Below are positions 48,889-59,872 of a stretch of DNA of 64,000 nucleotides, one piece after another. Source of the stretch: Haemophilus parahaemolyticus. Its GTDB lineage: Bacteria; Pseudomonadota; Gammaproteobacteria; Enterobacterales; Pasteurellaceae. Both the position numbers and the translations under genes were made by a program. The stretch spans positions 24,629 through 88,628 of the forward strand of contig NZ_MUXY01000022.1 in the NCBI RefSeq assembly GCF_002015035.1. The letters are read 5' to 3'. The notes under the pieces are model-generated. The model was given only the letters and a program-made list of their open reading frames with translations. It searched no databases and was not told the origin of the DNA. How positions within the stretch are numbered: position 1 is the stretch's first letter; every line of letters starts with the position of its first letter.

Positions 48889-49359
48889 TTATTCGATGAT
48901 GACTAATTTTTGATCGAATTCAACCGCTTCACCATCATTGACAAGGATTGCTTTTACAACACCTGCTTTATCAGATTCAATACGGTTCATCATTTTCATT
49001 GCTTCAACAATACAAAGTGCATCACCCACTTTCACTTGTTGCCCTACTTCAATAAATGGTTTCGCATCTGGGCTTGGGCTGCGGTAGAAAGTTCCTACCA
49101 TTGGAGAAAGTACTGCGTGACCTGAAACTTCAGAAGAAACAGATGATGCTTCTTGAGCTGGAGCAGACTCTGTTGGTGGAGCTACAGGTGCAGAAACTGA
49201 TGCTTGTTGAGGTGCTGCCACATATTGTACTGCTGCTGGTGCAACAGCTGGAGCCGCACGGCTAATACGTACTGTGCCTTCTTCTTCAGAAACCTCTAAT
49301 TCGGTAATGCCTGATTCTTCTACTAATTCGATTAATTTTTTGATTTTGCGAATATCCAT
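48889..49359 (-). CDS. accB: Biotin carboxyl carrier protein of acetyl-CoA carboxylase
   Basis: A 156-residue BCCP. The N-terminal dimerisation region ([17 protein letters not shown]) is followed by an Ala/Pro/Val-rich linker and the biotinyl domain, with the modified Lys in VEAMKMMN. It delivers carboxybiotin from AccC to AccA/D. Confidence 0.97.
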   Translation of the reverse strand: MDIRKIKKLIELVEESGITELEVSEEEGTVRISRAAPAVAPAAVQYVAAPQQASVSAPVAPPTESAPAQEASSVSSEVSGHAVLSPMVGTFYRSPSPDAKPFIEVGQQVKVGDALCIVEAMKMMNRIESDKAGVVKAILVNDGEAVEFDQKLVIIE

Positions 49360-49542
49360 AGTGAAATTCCATTGGGTTAAATAAATTGACCGATCATTCT
49401 GATTTTTACAGAGAAAACCGAATCAACGGATAAAAAAGATGTGCGTAGATTACCTGATTTTCGTGAATTTTGCGATTAAAATCTATGAAATTTAGAGAAA
49501 ATGTCAGGAACTTAGACCACTTAGAGAGGAAATAAAAACACA

Positions 49543-49570
49543 AAAAGGCGTACCTTTCGATACGCCTTTT
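49543..49570 (-). terminator. Terminator of the str operon after tuf
   Basis: AAAAGGCGTA / TACGCCTTTT, perfect 10-base stem, 8-base loop, 28 bases past the tuf stop. It has A/T flanks on both sides. Confidence 0.85.
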
Positions 49571-49597
49571 CTTGTGAAGCTCTGACTAAACCATCAA

Positions 49598-50794
<1,197 letters not shown>

Positions 50795-50852
50795 CTAAAA
50801 TATGAGCCATAACCTTATGCTATGGCTCGGGTTGAAATAACGATTTATCTAA

Positions 50853-52958
50853 TTATTTAGATTTACGTGCTTCAATGATTGCATCAGCAACGTTTTTCGG
50901 AGCTTCAGCATATTTTAATGGTTCCATTGAGTATGATGCACGACCTTGAGTTTGTGAACGTAAGTTTGTTGCATAACCAAACATTTCTGATAATGGAACT
51001 TCAGCATTGATCTTAACAACGAATTCTGTTGCTTCTTGACCATTTACCATTGCACGACGACGGCTTAAGTCACCAATTACATCACCAACGTAGTCTGGTG
51101 GAGTTTCCACTTCAACTTTCATGATTGGCTCAAGTAATACTGGGTTAGCTTTTGCGAACGCTGCTTTAAATGCTAATGACGCTGCAAGTTTAAACGCTAA
51201 CTCAGATGAGTCAACATCGTGGTATGAACCGAAGTGTAAACGTACACCGATATCTTCTACTGGGTAGCCTGCTAATGGGCCAGATTTAAGTTGTTCTTGG
51301 ATACCTTTATCAACTGCTGGGATGTATTCGCCAGGAATTACACCACCTTTGATTTCATTCACGAATTCGTAACCAGGACCTTCTGGATCTAATGGGTATA
51401 AGTCAATTACAACGTGACCATATTGACCGCGACCACCAGATTGTTTTGCGTGTTTACCTTCCACATCATTAACACGAGTACGGATAGTTTCACGGTAAGA
51501 TACTTGTGGTTTACCAATGTTTGCTTCCACTTTAAACTCACGTTTCATACGGTCAACGATGATGTCTAAGTGTAACTCACCCATACCAGAAATGATTGTT
51601 TCGCCAGATTCTTCATCAGTATGAACACGGAATGAAGGGTCTTCTTGTGCTAAACGACCTAATGCTAAGCCCATTTTCTCTTGGTCTGCTTTAGTTTTTG
51701 GTTCTACCGCAACAGAGATTACTGGCTCTGGGAATTCCATACGCTCAAGGATAATTGGTGCGTCTAATGCACATAATGTGTCACCTGTACCAACATCTTT
51801 TAAGCCGATTGCTGCAGCGATGTCACCCGCACGAACTTCTTTGATCTCTTCACGTTTGTTAGCGTGCATCTGTACGATACGACCGAAACGTTCACGTTTT
51901 TGTTTTACAGAGTTGTAAACTGTATCACCAGAATTAATTACACCCGAGTACACACGGAAGAAGGTTAAGTTACCTACGAATGGGTCAGTTGCAATTTTGA
52001 ATGCTAATGATGCAAATGGTTCTTCATCGCTTGCGTGACGCTCACCTTCAGTTTCGTCTTCGTTGATACCTTTGATTGCTGGGATATCAGTTGGTGCTGG
52101 TAAGTAGTCGATTACCGCATCAAGCATTGCTTGAACACCTTTGTTTTTGAATGCAGAACCACAGCAAACTGGGATGACTTCACCTGCTAATACACGTTGA
52201 CGTAATGCAGTTTTGATTTCTTCTTCAGTTAATTCTTCACCAGAGAAGAATTTGTCCATTAACTCTTCAGATGCTTCAGCTGCTGCTTCAACAAGGTTGT
52301 TACGCCATTCTTCACATGCTTCTAACATATCCGCTGGGATATCTTCGTATGTGAATGTCATACCTTGGTCAGCTTCGTTCCAGTTGATTGCTTTCATTTT
52401 GATTAAGTCAACCACACCTGTGAAGTTTTCTTCTGCTCCAATTGGAAGTTGAAGAGGAACTGAGTTACCACCTAAAAGCGTTTTGATTTGCTCAACAACG
52501 CGTAGGAAGTTTGCACCTGTACGGTCCATTTTGTTTACGAACGCAATACGTGGTACAGAATATTTGTTAGCTTGACGCCATACTGTTTCTGATTGAGGTT
52601 GAACACCACCTACCGCACAGTAAACCATTACCGCACCATCAAGAACACGCATTGAACGTTCCACTTCGATAGTGAAGTCAACGTGCCCTGGAGTATCGAT
52701 AACGTTGATACGGTGTTGTGGATATTGTTGTGACATACCAGACCAGAATGCTGTTGTTGCAGCAGAAGTGATGGTAATACCACGTTCTTGTTCTTGTTCC
52801 ATCCAGTCCATTGTTGCAGCACCATCGTGAACTTCACCGATTTTGTGACTTACACCTGTATAGAATAGAATACGCTCAGAGGTAGTTGTTTTACCTGCAT
52901 CGATATGAGCACTAATACCAATATTACGGTAGCGCTCAATAGGAGTTTGACGAGCCAT
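50853..52958 (-). CDS. fusA: Elongation factor G
   Basis: A 701-residue translocase GTPase. G-domain motifs are AHIDAGKTT (residues 17-25), DTPGHVDF and NKMDR. It catalyses ribosome translocation and, with RRF, recycling. Placed between rpsG and tuf. Confidence 0.99.
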   Translation of the reverse strand: MARQTPIERYRNIGISAHIDAGKTTTSERILFYTGVSHKIGEVHDGAATMDWMEQEQERGITITSAATTAFWSGMSQQYPQHRINVIDTPGHVDFTIEVERSMRVLDGAVMVYCAVGGVQPQSETVWRQANKYSVPRIAFVNKMDRTGANFLRVVEQIKTLLGGNSVPLQLPIGAEENFTGVVDLIKMKAINWNEADQGMTFTYEDIPADMLEACEEWRNNLVEAAAEASEELMDKFFSGEELTEEEIKTALRQRVLAGEVIPVCCGSAFKNKGVQAMLDAVIDYLPAPTDIPAIKGINEDETEGERHASDEEPFASLAFKIATDPFVGNLTFFRVYSGVINSGDTVYNSVKQKRERFGRIVQMHANKREEIKEVRAGDIAAAIGLKDVGTGDTLCALDAPIILERMEFPEPVISVAVEPKTKADQEKMGLALGRLAQEDPSFRVHTDEESGETIISGMGELHLDIIVDRMKREFKVEANIGKPQVSYRETIRTRVNDVEGKHAKQSGGRGQYGHVVIDLYPLDPEGPGYEFVNEIKGGVIPGEYIPAVDKGIQEQLKSGPLAGYPVEDIGVRLHFGSYHDVDSSELAFKLAASLAFKAAFAKANPVLLEPIMKVEVETPPDYVGDVIGDLSRRRAMVNGQEATEFVVKINAEVPLSEMFGYATNLRSQTQGRASYSMEPLKYAEAPKNVADAIIEARKSK

Positions 52959-53062
52959 TTTTATTTATTACCTTGTTTGGGATTTAAATTAAAATTCTTA
53001 ATAATGAGGCTTCACCTAATAAACACAAGATGAAGCCTAGCAATTTCGTTTTAAAGCAACGA

Positions 53063-53533
53063 TTACCAACGGAAGTGTGCAAACGCTTTGTTCGCTTCAG
53101 CCATACGGTGAACGTCTTCACGTTTTTTCACTGCTGAGCCTTTATTGTCAGCTGCATCTGTTAGTTCGTTTGCTAAACGTAATGCCATTGATTTGTCACC
53201 ACGTTTACGAGCTGCTTCGATTACCCAACGCATTGCTAATGCATTACGACGAGATGGACGAACTTCAACTGGAACTTGGTAAGTAGAGCCACCCACACGG
53301 CGTGATTTAACTTCAACAGTTGGACGTACGTTTTCAAGTGCAGCATCGAACGCTTCTAATGCTTCTTTACCTGTACGTTGAGATAAAGTTTCTAAAGCAC
53401 CGTAAACGATAGCTTCAGCTGTAGATTTTTTACCATCAACCATTAAAACGTTGATGAATTTTGCAAGTAATTCAGAACCGAACTTTGGATCTGGAAGAAT
53501 TTTGCGAGGTTCAATACGACGACGACGTGGCAT
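53063..53533 (-). CDS. rpsG: 30S ribosomal protein S7
   Basis: A 156-residue S7 ([20 protein letters not shown] at the N-terminus), a 16S 3'-domain assembly primary binder and str operon translational regulator in E. coli. It ends with AFAHFRW, the short form as in E. coli B. Confidence 0.98.
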   Translation of the reverse strand: MPRRRRIEPRKILPDPKFGSELLAKFINVLMVDGKKSTAEAIVYGALETLSQRTGKEALEAFDAALENVRPTVEVKSRRVGGSTYQVPVEVRPSRRNALAMRWVIEAARKRGDKSMALRLANELTDAADNKGSAVKKREDVHRMAEANKAFAHFRW

Positions 53534-53671
53534 TGTAAATACTCCGTTTATATATATTCAGGATATTCCAAAACTCATCTATTGTAGCTAAACATTGGCT
53601 TAGCACGATTGACTGGAGTTTATGGTTAAATTTAAAAATTTAGACGTTTGGCCTTACTTAACGGAGATCCA

Positions 53672-54046
<375 letters not shown>

Positions 54047-54114
54047 TTAAAAGCTCCAGTTAAAATTATTAAAAATAAAATTAAAAAATCCTTCCCTTAT
54101 GGAAAGGACGGTAA

Positions 54115-54143
54115 ATTGTAGTGTGATGCTGGCTAAATGTCAA
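54115..54143 (-). promoter_or_regulatory. str operon sigma70 promoter
   Basis: On the minus strand TTGACA (54138-54143), exactly 17 bases, then TACAAT (54115-54120), 69 bases before the rpsL start. This is close to a consensus promoter. Confidence 0.85.
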
Positions 54144-54169
54144 GGCATTGTGAGAAGTCTGCAAACGGT

Positions 54170-54550
54170 CTATTTTTCTGATTGTTTTGCATTTTCTAAC
54201 AACGCAATCACTTTCTTTAATGCTTCAATTTCGCTTTCTTTTGCATTCAGTAGCTGCTTTAATTTCTCATTTTCAAGCGAGAGTTTTTCGTTTGTACCGA
54301 AATAGTTATTGTAGTTTGAATGATTATCGCCAATTGAACAAATCACAAAACGTTCATCATCATCAAGTAACTGGGCAACATTCAGATTAAAAACTTGAGC
54401 AATTTGTTTTAATTTTTCTACGCTAACATTGGTTTGTCCACGTTCAATCTTCGCATAACCTGTCGTAGACATACCTAATTTCTCCGCTACTTCTTCCTGT
54501 GTCCATTGGTTCATTTCACGCATAATTTTGATCTTTTCTGATGATCCCAC
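54170..54550 (-). CDS. XRE-family HTH regulator with coiled-coil tail
   Basis: A 126-residue protein. The N-terminal HTH_3 domain (WTQEEVAEKLGMSTTGYAKIERGQTN, in part) is of the phage-repressor type. The last 40 residues form a heptad-like coiled coil (LSLENEKLKQLL to ALLENAK). The start is a GTG with an AGGG box; a Met at residue 10 is an alternative. It diverges from a 39-residue ORF and a lipoprotein. Target unknown; autoregulation or control of the divergent genes is plausible. Confidence 0.8.
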   Translation of the reverse strand: MGSSEKIKIMREMNQWTQEEVAEKLGMSTTGYAKIERGQTNVSVEKLKQIAQVFNLNVAQLLDDDERFVICSIGDNHSNYNNYFGTNEKLSLENEKLKQLLNAKESEIEALKKVIALLENAKQSEK

Positions 54551-54678
54551 AATCTACCCTATTAGTCATATTTTCACTCTCTAAGCGTAGCAAATTGCTC
54601 TTTGAGTGTCTGGATTAAATTTATACTAAATATAACATAGCAAACCTCTACAGACTAACTTTAATGAGGAAATTTTCC

Positions 54679-54798
54679 ATGAAAAAACTATATGCAGTTA
54701 TCACGTTTAATGAAAAACAATTAAGAGTAAAAATTGATACAGGAACCAATAAAGTGACTAATGTATCAACAGCTGTAACCCAAAATGCTTGGTATTAA
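54679..54798 (+). CDS. Small ORF, 39 residues, unknown
   Basis: The ATG at 54679 with a GAGGA box 8-12 bases upstream opens a 39-codon frame (MKKLYAVITFNEKQLRVKID at the start) ending at TAA 54796-54798. The product is soluble, slightly basic, with beta-strand-like alternation and no membrane helix. A TATAAC-like -10 lies near 54634. I recognise no family. It sits 45 bases before the lipoprotein gene and diverges from the HTH regulator. Confidence 0.5.
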   Translation: MKKLYAVITFNEKQLRVKIDTGTNKVTNVSTAVTQNAWY

Positions 54799-54843
54799 AT
54801 TCACGCTAAAAATAATATATTTAACTAAATTAGGAACAACATA

Positions 54844-55158
54844 ATGAAAATCTCTAAATTAATTATTCTAGCAAGCATTTGTACAACTTTAGCGGGCTGT
54901 GCAAATATGCAACCAATGCCAAAAAAACCCGTCGATAGATGGTTCAAAGATGGCGTAAGTCCTGATATAGCAAAAAGTAAATATGCAAAATGTACCTATG
55001 ATGTTGGCATGAATAAAGTTGAAGTCACGGAAAAAGACACGCTTATCACCAGTTGCATGGCTGCTGATGGTTATCGTTATGGCGTTCCTAAAAAAGAACT
55101 TCAAGAGTGGAAAGATAAAGTAGAATCATTAAGTAAACAAGGGTATATTCTTTACTAA
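54844..55158 (+). CDS. Small putative lipoprotein
   Basis: A 104-residue protein with a signal peptide and lipobox LAGC (Cys19), so an outer- or inner-membrane lipoprotein. The mature part is polar with two cysteines (AKCTYDV and TSCMAADGYRYG). The CMAADGY segment resembles short lipoproteins common in Pasteurellaceae and Moraxellaceae, of unknown function. It ends at a strong bidirectional terminator. Confidence 0.75.
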   Translation: MKISKLIILASICTTLAGCANMQPMPKKPVDRWFKDGVSPDIAKSKYAKCTYDVGMNKVEVTEKDTLITSCMAADGYRYGVPKKELQEWKDKVESLSKQGYILY

Positions 55159-55173
55159 TTTCTCATATACAAC

Positions 55174-55200
55174 AACGCTCTAGAAAATACCTAGAGCGTT
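55174..55200. terminator. Bidirectional terminator between the lipoprotein gene and waaC
   Basis: AACGCTCTAG / CTAGAGCGTT, perfect 10-base stem with a 7-base loop, between convergent genes. Confidence 0.75.
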
Positions 55201-55227
55201 ATCCAAAAAATTAATATCTATACTAGA

Positions 55228-56181
55228 CTACAACTCATTCTCCAACACCTGCAACACCCGATACGGCAAAATGTTTTCCATACCGCTGCCCGTCAGATAA
55301 TGCTGATTTTTGCCGTAAGCCCCAATCAATTTCGGATCGGTGGCTCCGTATAAAATCACGTTTGGCTTATCCAATGCAGCGGTTAAATGGCTTAAGCCTG
55401 TATCAACCGACACTACCACTTTCGCATTGGCGATCTCTTGTGCTAGCTCTGCGAGCATTAATTTAGGCAAGACCACCACATCAGCTGAAATTTTCGCTAG
55501 TCGCTCTGCTCTGGCTTTCTCTTCAGCACTCCTCCAAGGTAAATGCACCTGCAGTCCTTGCATTGTAACCGAGCGAATCAGCTCAACCCAATATTCCTCT
55601 TTCCAATGCTTGTCTACTCGTGTGGTTGCGTGAATTGCCACCATATAAGCGGTCGGATTTTGTGGCTGTTTTACAAAATGAGGGGCTATGCCGTAATCGC
55701 CAATAGTTTGCGGTAATGCATAGCCTAAGGCTTCGGCAAAGAGTTTGCGAATACGCTCCACGGCATGCTGTTGATACGCAATCGAAAAGGTTTTGTCGTA
55801 AAACCAGCTACTCAACCCTTCACGGACAGAATGTTTATCGTAACCATATTTTGTTCCTCTGGCTTGCTTGATTACAAGCACTGCACTTTTAATCAAGCCT
55901 TGGGCATCAATCACGGCATCATATTCTTCTGTTCGAAGCACTTTCAGATAGGCTTGCCATTCTTGCCACGTTTGGCGATTCAGCAAATTTTTCCGCCAAC
56001 GACGAATTGCCACGGGAATCACCCGATTAACTGCCGAATGCCAGTGAGGAATTTCCGCAAATAGCTCTTCCACCACCCAATCAAATTGAATGTTCGGAAT
56101 CGCTTTTTGAGCATCCGTAAGGGCTGGCAAAGTATGAATTACATCCCCCATTGAGGAGGTTTTAACGATAAGGACTTTCAT
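55228..56181 (-). CDS. waaC: ADP-heptose:LPS heptosyltransferase I
   Basis: A 317-residue GT9 enzyme that adds the first heptose to Kdo in the lipopolysaccharide inner core. The N-terminus VLIVKTSSMGDVIHTLPA and the C-terminal nucleotide-site VSVDTGLSHLTAALDKPNVILYG (in part) are WaaC landmarks. Its ATG overlaps the waaF stop by one base. Confidence 0.94.
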   Translation of the reverse strand: MKVLIVKTSSMGDVIHTLPALTDAQKAIPNIQFDWVVEELFAEIPHWHSAVNRVIPVAIRRWRKNLLNRQTWQEWQAYLKVLRTEEYDAVIDAQGLIKSAVLVIKQARGTKYGYDKHSVREGLSSWFYDKTFSIAYQQHAVERIRKLFAEALGYALPQTIGDYGIAPHFVKQPQNPTAYMVAIHATTRVDKHWKEEYWVELIRSVTMQGLQVHLPWRSAEEKARAERLAKISADVVVLPKLMLAELAQEIANAKVVVSVDTGLSHLTAALDKPNVILYGATDPKLIGAYGKNQHYLTGSGMENILPYRVLQVLENEL

Positions 56182-57224
56182 TACGCTTTATTTAATTTAC
56201 TCAACAATGTCTCCATTACCTTTTCAGGCGTAATATCAATCAAACTTTGGTGATAGCCACCTTGACCTTCACCTTTGCGGATTTTAATCAAGCCACCTTC
56301 AATCAAACGAATGACTTCCGCATTTGGTGAAAGAGGGGGGGTATATTGTGGGCTTGTTGGTCCGTAAAGTGCTACGAGCGGCTTATTCAATGCAGCAGCA
56401 ATGTGCATTAAGCCGCTATCGTTGCTGACCACGGCAACGCAATCGGCAATTAAATCGACCGCTTGATTGAGATCTGTTAGCCCAGCTAGATTAACGCAAT
56501 AAGAACGAAGATTTTCAGGCAAACTCTCGCAAATCTGCTCGCCCACTTCTTGATCCTTCTTCGAGCCAAATAAGCGAATCGCATAACCTTTTTCAATCAA
56601 CATCTCCGCCAATTTGGCGTAATGATAATGCGGCCAACGTTTCGCAGGACCGAACTCTGCCCCTGGACAAAAACCAATCACAGAGCAATTTTCAGATACA
56701 GCAAGCATATCTGCAAATTTTGCTTTTGTCTGCTCAATTTCGACCGCTTGTGTTTGCAAATAAGGATAAATCAACGGTAAATTCTGCACCGTTGGCACTT
56801 GCCCCTTTTCAAAAGCTAACGCTACATAGCGTTGCACCATCATAGGGTAGTCATTTTTATTGGCACGCAAATCATTCAGCAGGAAATAGCGACTTTCCCC
56901 CTTCCAGCCTCGACGCACGGGAATTTTGGCAAACAATGGAATAAAGGTAGATTTCAGCGAATTAGGCAACACAATCGCCATATCATATTGATTACGAAGA
57001 GATTTTCCCAGTTGGAAACGTTCTCTTAAACGGAAAGCACCATGTCCAATCGGCATAGAAATAGCTTTGTGCACCTCTGGCATTCTTGTCAACAATGGAC
57101 GACACCAATCAGGTGCCATTACATCAATTTGGCAATCTGGATATTGCACCTTGAGTTGCTGATAAAGGGCGTGCGACATCATCATATCGCCCACCCACGA
57201 AGGACCAATCACTAAAATATTCAT
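56181..57224 (-). CDS. waaF: ADP-heptose:LPS heptosyltransferase II
   Basis: A 347-residue GT9 enzyme that adds the second inner-core heptose. ILVIGPSWVGDMMMS at the N-terminus, FCPGAEFGPAKRWP mid-protein, and VVSNDSGLMHIAAALNKPLVALYG (in part) are diagnostic. Coupled to waaC. Confidence 0.95.
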   Translation of the reverse strand: MNILVIGPSWVGDMMMSHALYQQLKVQYPDCQIDVMAPDWCRPLLTRMPEVHKAISMPIGHGAFRLRERFQLGKSLRNQYDMAIVLPNSLKSTFIPLFAKIPVRRGWKGESRYFLLNDLRANKNDYPMMVQRYVALAFEKGQVPTVQNLPLIYPYLQTQAVEIEQTKAKFADMLAVSENCSVIGFCPGAEFGPAKRWPHYHYAKLAEMLIEKGYAIRLFGSKKDQEVGEQICESLPENLRSYCVNLAGLTDLNQAVDLIADCVAVVSNDSGLMHIAAALNKPLVALYGPTSPQYTPPLSPNAEVIRLIEGGLIKIRKGEGQGGYHQSLIDITPEKVMETLLSKLNKA

Positions 57225-57257
57225 TTTTTCTCTTAAATTTAACCGCTTGTTTAATGC

Positions 57258-57671
57258 TTAACGTTGCTTAATGCACTCTTTCGCAAGGGCTTTTTTGTTA
57301 TTATCATAGAGCTCCGCAATGCCAGAACGCATTTCCCACCATACCCAACGAATATTGCTATATTTCTTGCCGTTTTTTGTGACTGTTGGCGAAAGTGTAT
57401 GGGTAGTATCCATAAAGGTAACACTAATACTGTTCTTTTTGCCTTTCGTTTTCAATATACGAACTTCTTTATCATTCTTGCACAAATAAAGGTTCATTGC
57501 TTGGTTTTTAACCACACTACGTTGAGCAACTTTTTTAACTTGCTCAGTATTGTCACTATTCGTTTTCTGAACTTGCTGCACCTGCTCAACAGGCGAAACA
57601 GCAACTTTTGTACAACCCGAAATGAGCAATAATATCAATATAAATAGGCTAATATTAAGCTTTAAAGACAT
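57258..57671 (-). CDS. MliC-like lipoprotein, possible OapB
   Basis: A 137-residue lipoprotein: signal peptide then lipobox ISGC (Cys20) and a Gln/Val linker. The C-terminal domain has the cysteine pair LYLCKN and AKECIKQ, with WVWWEM before SGIAELY, the pattern of membrane-bound C-type lysozyme inhibitors (MliC/YdhA). It follows oapA, the place of oapB in H. influenzae, so it may be this organism's OapB. Both readings are compatible; neither is proven. Confidence 0.65.
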   Translation of the reverse strand: MSLKLNISLFILILLLISGCTKVAVSPVEQVQQVQKTNSDNTEQVKKVAQRSVVKNQAMNLYLCKNDKEVRILKTKGKKNSISVTFMDTTHTLSPTVTKNGKKYSNIRWVWWEMRSGIAELYDNNKKALAKECIKQR

Positions 57672-57691
57672 ATTTTTCCCCTTTTATAACA

Positions 57692-57719
57692 AAAGAGCAA
57701 CGTATTGGCGTTGCTCTTT
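57692..57719 (-). terminator. Terminator after oapA
   Basis: AAAGAGCAACG / CGTTGCTCTTT, perfect 11-base stem, 6-base loop, TTGTTA tail on the minus strand, just past the oapA stop. Confidence 0.8.
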
Positions 57720-57726
57720 AGCTTAA

Positions 57727-59076
57727 TTATTTAAAGCGGTAAGTGCCATCTGCTTGGCGAGTAAATTTACCGCCTGAACCGATAGTCATTTCTACCACAC
57801 GGTTATTTTTATCTAAACGCACAGTTACCTTTTCATTTACTTTTAAACTGCTCACTTTGTTATTCACTTTACTCATTGCATTCACATCAGAAATATTGAG
57901 CTGATTATCACGGAATACTTGCATTAATGAGACGCCTTTAGGCACGCTTAATGTTTTGCTCGCCATAACCACATTTTGACTTTTTGCAGCTTCTGTTTTT
58001 GCTGCTAATGAAGGAGCTAGTGTGGCTTTATCTACAACTGGCTTACCCGTTTCAACATTTTTTACTAAACGATCTAACTGAGCATTTTGTGATTTCTTAG
58101 TATCAAACTCTGCTTTCGTTACCGCCTTAACTTTTGGTTGAACAACTTGTTTATTATTTGCATGATGAGATGCTTTTAATTTCTCAACTTTTGGTTGAGC
58201 AACTTGAGCTGTTGGTGTTTCAGGTTGATATACTACACTGCCTTGAGTCGCAGGTTTTTCAGTGACAACCGTCATTGGTTGAGGCTGATTTACTTGCAAG
58301 GTTGATTGTGGCTGAGCAAATTCATTTGCCACAGATTGAACAGGCTGCGGTTGTTCTATTTTCTCTACTGGAGAAATAACCTGTTGAGCTAGCTGCTGTG
58401 TTTGTTGTTCTAACTGAGCTTGTTGCTGATTTTGTTGCTGAACTAAAGCTTCTTGCTGTGCTTGAGCTTGTGCTTTTGCCTCAGCCTCTTGACGTTGAGC
58501 CTCTGCCTCATCTACAGGGCGGAATTCAATAGGTAAGCTACCACCCTGCTGAGATTGTAATTCTTCAACCGTCTCTGGTGTGCTTGGTTTTAATAACCAA
58601 AATGCGACACCTAGTGCAACGGCTAATAAAGCAACGATACCCAAACGTCGGTGTTTTGACGAACCTTCTTTTGTATTCTTCTCTGCTGTTGTTTCACTTC
58701 TCCCTGTTATAGGAATAACACGCTCTGCTGCATTAATTGTCACTTTTATAGTTTCTGGTAACACAGATTCTATATCTTCTACGGGTTCTTGTGTATTTGT
58801 TATAACTTGATCTTTCATCTCTTTTACTTCTTCTACTATATTTTCAGCTTGGGATATAACCTCCTCTTCTATAGGGGAAAAGGCAAATCCTGTAGGATGT
58901 GTTGCATCACCACCATCCATTTTAGGCAATTCAGATTTTACTAAGCCTGCGGGTCGAATTACTGGAGTAAAAGTATGCCCTGGCGATTGTGTTATACGTA
59001 ATGAAGGAATAACTGTTTTAGGATTTTTTGTTTCTAAATCACCAAAAGTAGGTTCTTTGCGTTCATTCTGACTCAT
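57727..59076 (-). CDS. oapA: Opacity-associated protein OapA-like, LysM-like domain
   Basis: A 449-residue protein from the ATG at 59076 (MSQNERKE, with a GTGGA box); the frame opens at an upstream GTG at 59088. A cytoplasmic region of about 140 residues precedes one transmembrane helix (LGIVALLAVALGVAFWLL). A very Gln/Ala/Val-rich periplasmic linker follows, then a C-terminal OapA/LysM-like domain (LSVPKGVSLMQVFRDNQLN, in part). In H. influenzae OapA is needed for colony opacity and colonisation. The layout also recalls peptidoglycan-binding division proteins. Confidence 0.82.
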   Translation of the reverse strand: MSQNERKEPTFGDLETKNPKTVIPSLRITQSPGHTFTPVIRPAGLVKSELPKMDGGDATHPTGFAFSPIEEEVISQAENIVEEVKEMKDQVITNTQEPVEDIESVLPETIKVTINAAERVIPITGRSETTAEKNTKEGSSKHRRLGIVALLAVALGVAFWLLKPSTPETVEELQSQQGGSLPIEFRPVDEAEAQRQEAEAKAQAQAQQEALVQQQNQQQAQLEQQTQQLAQQVISPVEKIEQPQPVQSVANEFAQPQSTLQVNQPQPMTVVTEKPATQGSVVYQPETPTAQVAQPKVEKLKASHHANNKQVVQPKVKAVTKAEFDTKKSQNAQLDRLVKNVETGKPVVDKATLAPSLAAKTEAAKSQNVVMASKTLSVPKGVSLMQVFRDNQLNISDVNAMSKVNNKVSSLKVNEKVTVRLDKNNRVVEMTIGSGGKFTRQADGTYRFK

Positions 59077-59237
59077 ATTAAATTCCACGGATTAAAAATA
59101 AGATTTTTATTTATTTTAAAGGATTTCTTTCTTATCAGCACGATTTTTCCCCAAAAAATTAATAAATCTTTTGGCTCAGTCAAGTTCATTTTTTCTGTTC
59201 ACAAATTTACAGCAAAAATCAATCTCTTTTTTCTATT

Positions 59238-59257
59238 TTTTCGAGTATGCTCGAAAA
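59238..59257 (+). promoter_or_regulatory. Candidate CRP-S site of the comE1-like gene
   Basis: TTTTCGA-GTATGC-TCGAAAA, a perfect 7-6-7 palindrome identical in both arms to the one before comN. It lies 84 bases upstream of the ATG. A short GCTCG/CGAGC hairpin follows at 59268-59280. Confidence 0.65.
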
Positions 59258-59340
59258 TTCCATTTTTGCTCGTTGCGAGCTTTTCCCTACATCTGTATCT
59301 TTCACTTCGGTTCATTAACCATTTTTCACAAGAGGACTTT

Positions 59341-59709
59341 ATGAAAAAAATCAACACATTTGCAATATCGCTTATCGTTGGCTTATTCTCAACCGCAGTA
59401 TTTGCCAATGAAGTTACAACCCAACCAACAACGCTATCTACACAACCCCCCGTTGTAACTGCACCAGCAACCTCTACAGCACCTGTTAATATTCAGCAGG
59501 TTACTGCAGATCCAAACTCTGTAAACATTAACACTGCGTCAGCCGCAGAAATTCAAGACAAACTCGTTGGGATTGGCGGGAAAAAAGCCCAAGCTATTGT
59601 GGATTATCGTACCAAAAATGGTGCATTCCTAAGTATTGAGCAATTAAAAGAAGTATCTGGTATTGGAGCGGCGACACTTGAGAAAAACCGCTCACGTATT
59701 GTTTTATAA
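59341..59709 (+). CDS. comE1: ComEA/ComE1-like helix-hairpin-helix DNA-binding protein
   Basis: I start at 59341 (MKKINTFAISL), which gives a clean signal peptide cleaved after VFA and has an AGAGGA box. The 122-residue protein has a Thr/Pro-rich spacer and then two helix-hairpin-helix motifs (VNINTASAAEIQDKLVGIGGKKA, in part, and LKEVSGIGAATLEK). Periplasmic ComEA proteins bind incoming DNA and ratchet it through the secretin. The CRP-S-like palindrome upstream supports competence control. Confidence 0.88.
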   Translation: MKKINTFAISLIVGLFSTAVFANEVTTQPTTLSTQPPVVTAPATSTAPVNIQQVTADPNSVNINTASAAEIQDKLVGIGGKKAQAIVDYRTKNGAFLSIEQLKEVSGIGAATLEKNRSRIVL

Positions 59710-59722
59710 TCATTTCTCAGAT

Positions 59723-59798
59723 TTGTTGAACCGAACAGAATTGGGTGGGTTGTGTCTATAAAGATTAAAGAAGACTCAACTCACGTTCGGTTCAACAA
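59723..59798. repeat. 76-bp imperfect palindrome after comE1
   Basis: TTGTTGAACCGAAC (59723-59736) and its exact reverse complement (59785-59798) form a 14-base stem. Inside, GGTTGTGTCT and AGACTCAACTC pair imperfectly to extend it. It lies 14 bases past the comE1 stop; no T-run follows directly, so it may be a processing hairpin or a small element and not a simple terminator. Confidence 0.65.
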
Positions 59799-59810
59799 CC
59801 TTTTACATAT

Positions 59811-59838
59811 TTGGTCTTAACCGCTTTTCTGTTATAAT
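59811..59838 (+). promoter_or_regulatory. psd promoter
   Basis: TTGGTC (59811-59816), 16-base spacer containing a USS core, then a perfect TATAAT (59833-59838), 35 bases before the psd ATG. Confidence 0.7.
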
Positions 59839-59872
59839 CGCCCATTTTCGAAACAACAGAAAGGATAATGTT

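Noticed and set aside
48889..49359. Antisense frames across accB and other long shadow frames (for example at 12935-13294 and 50031-50522)
   Set aside because: They lie wholly opposite well-supported genes, lack ribosome sites and show no domain features.
54170..54798. Toxin-antitoxin pair from the HTH regulator and the 39-codon ORF
   Set aside because: The genes diverge instead of overlapping in one operon, and the small ORF has no toxin-like motif or membrane helix.
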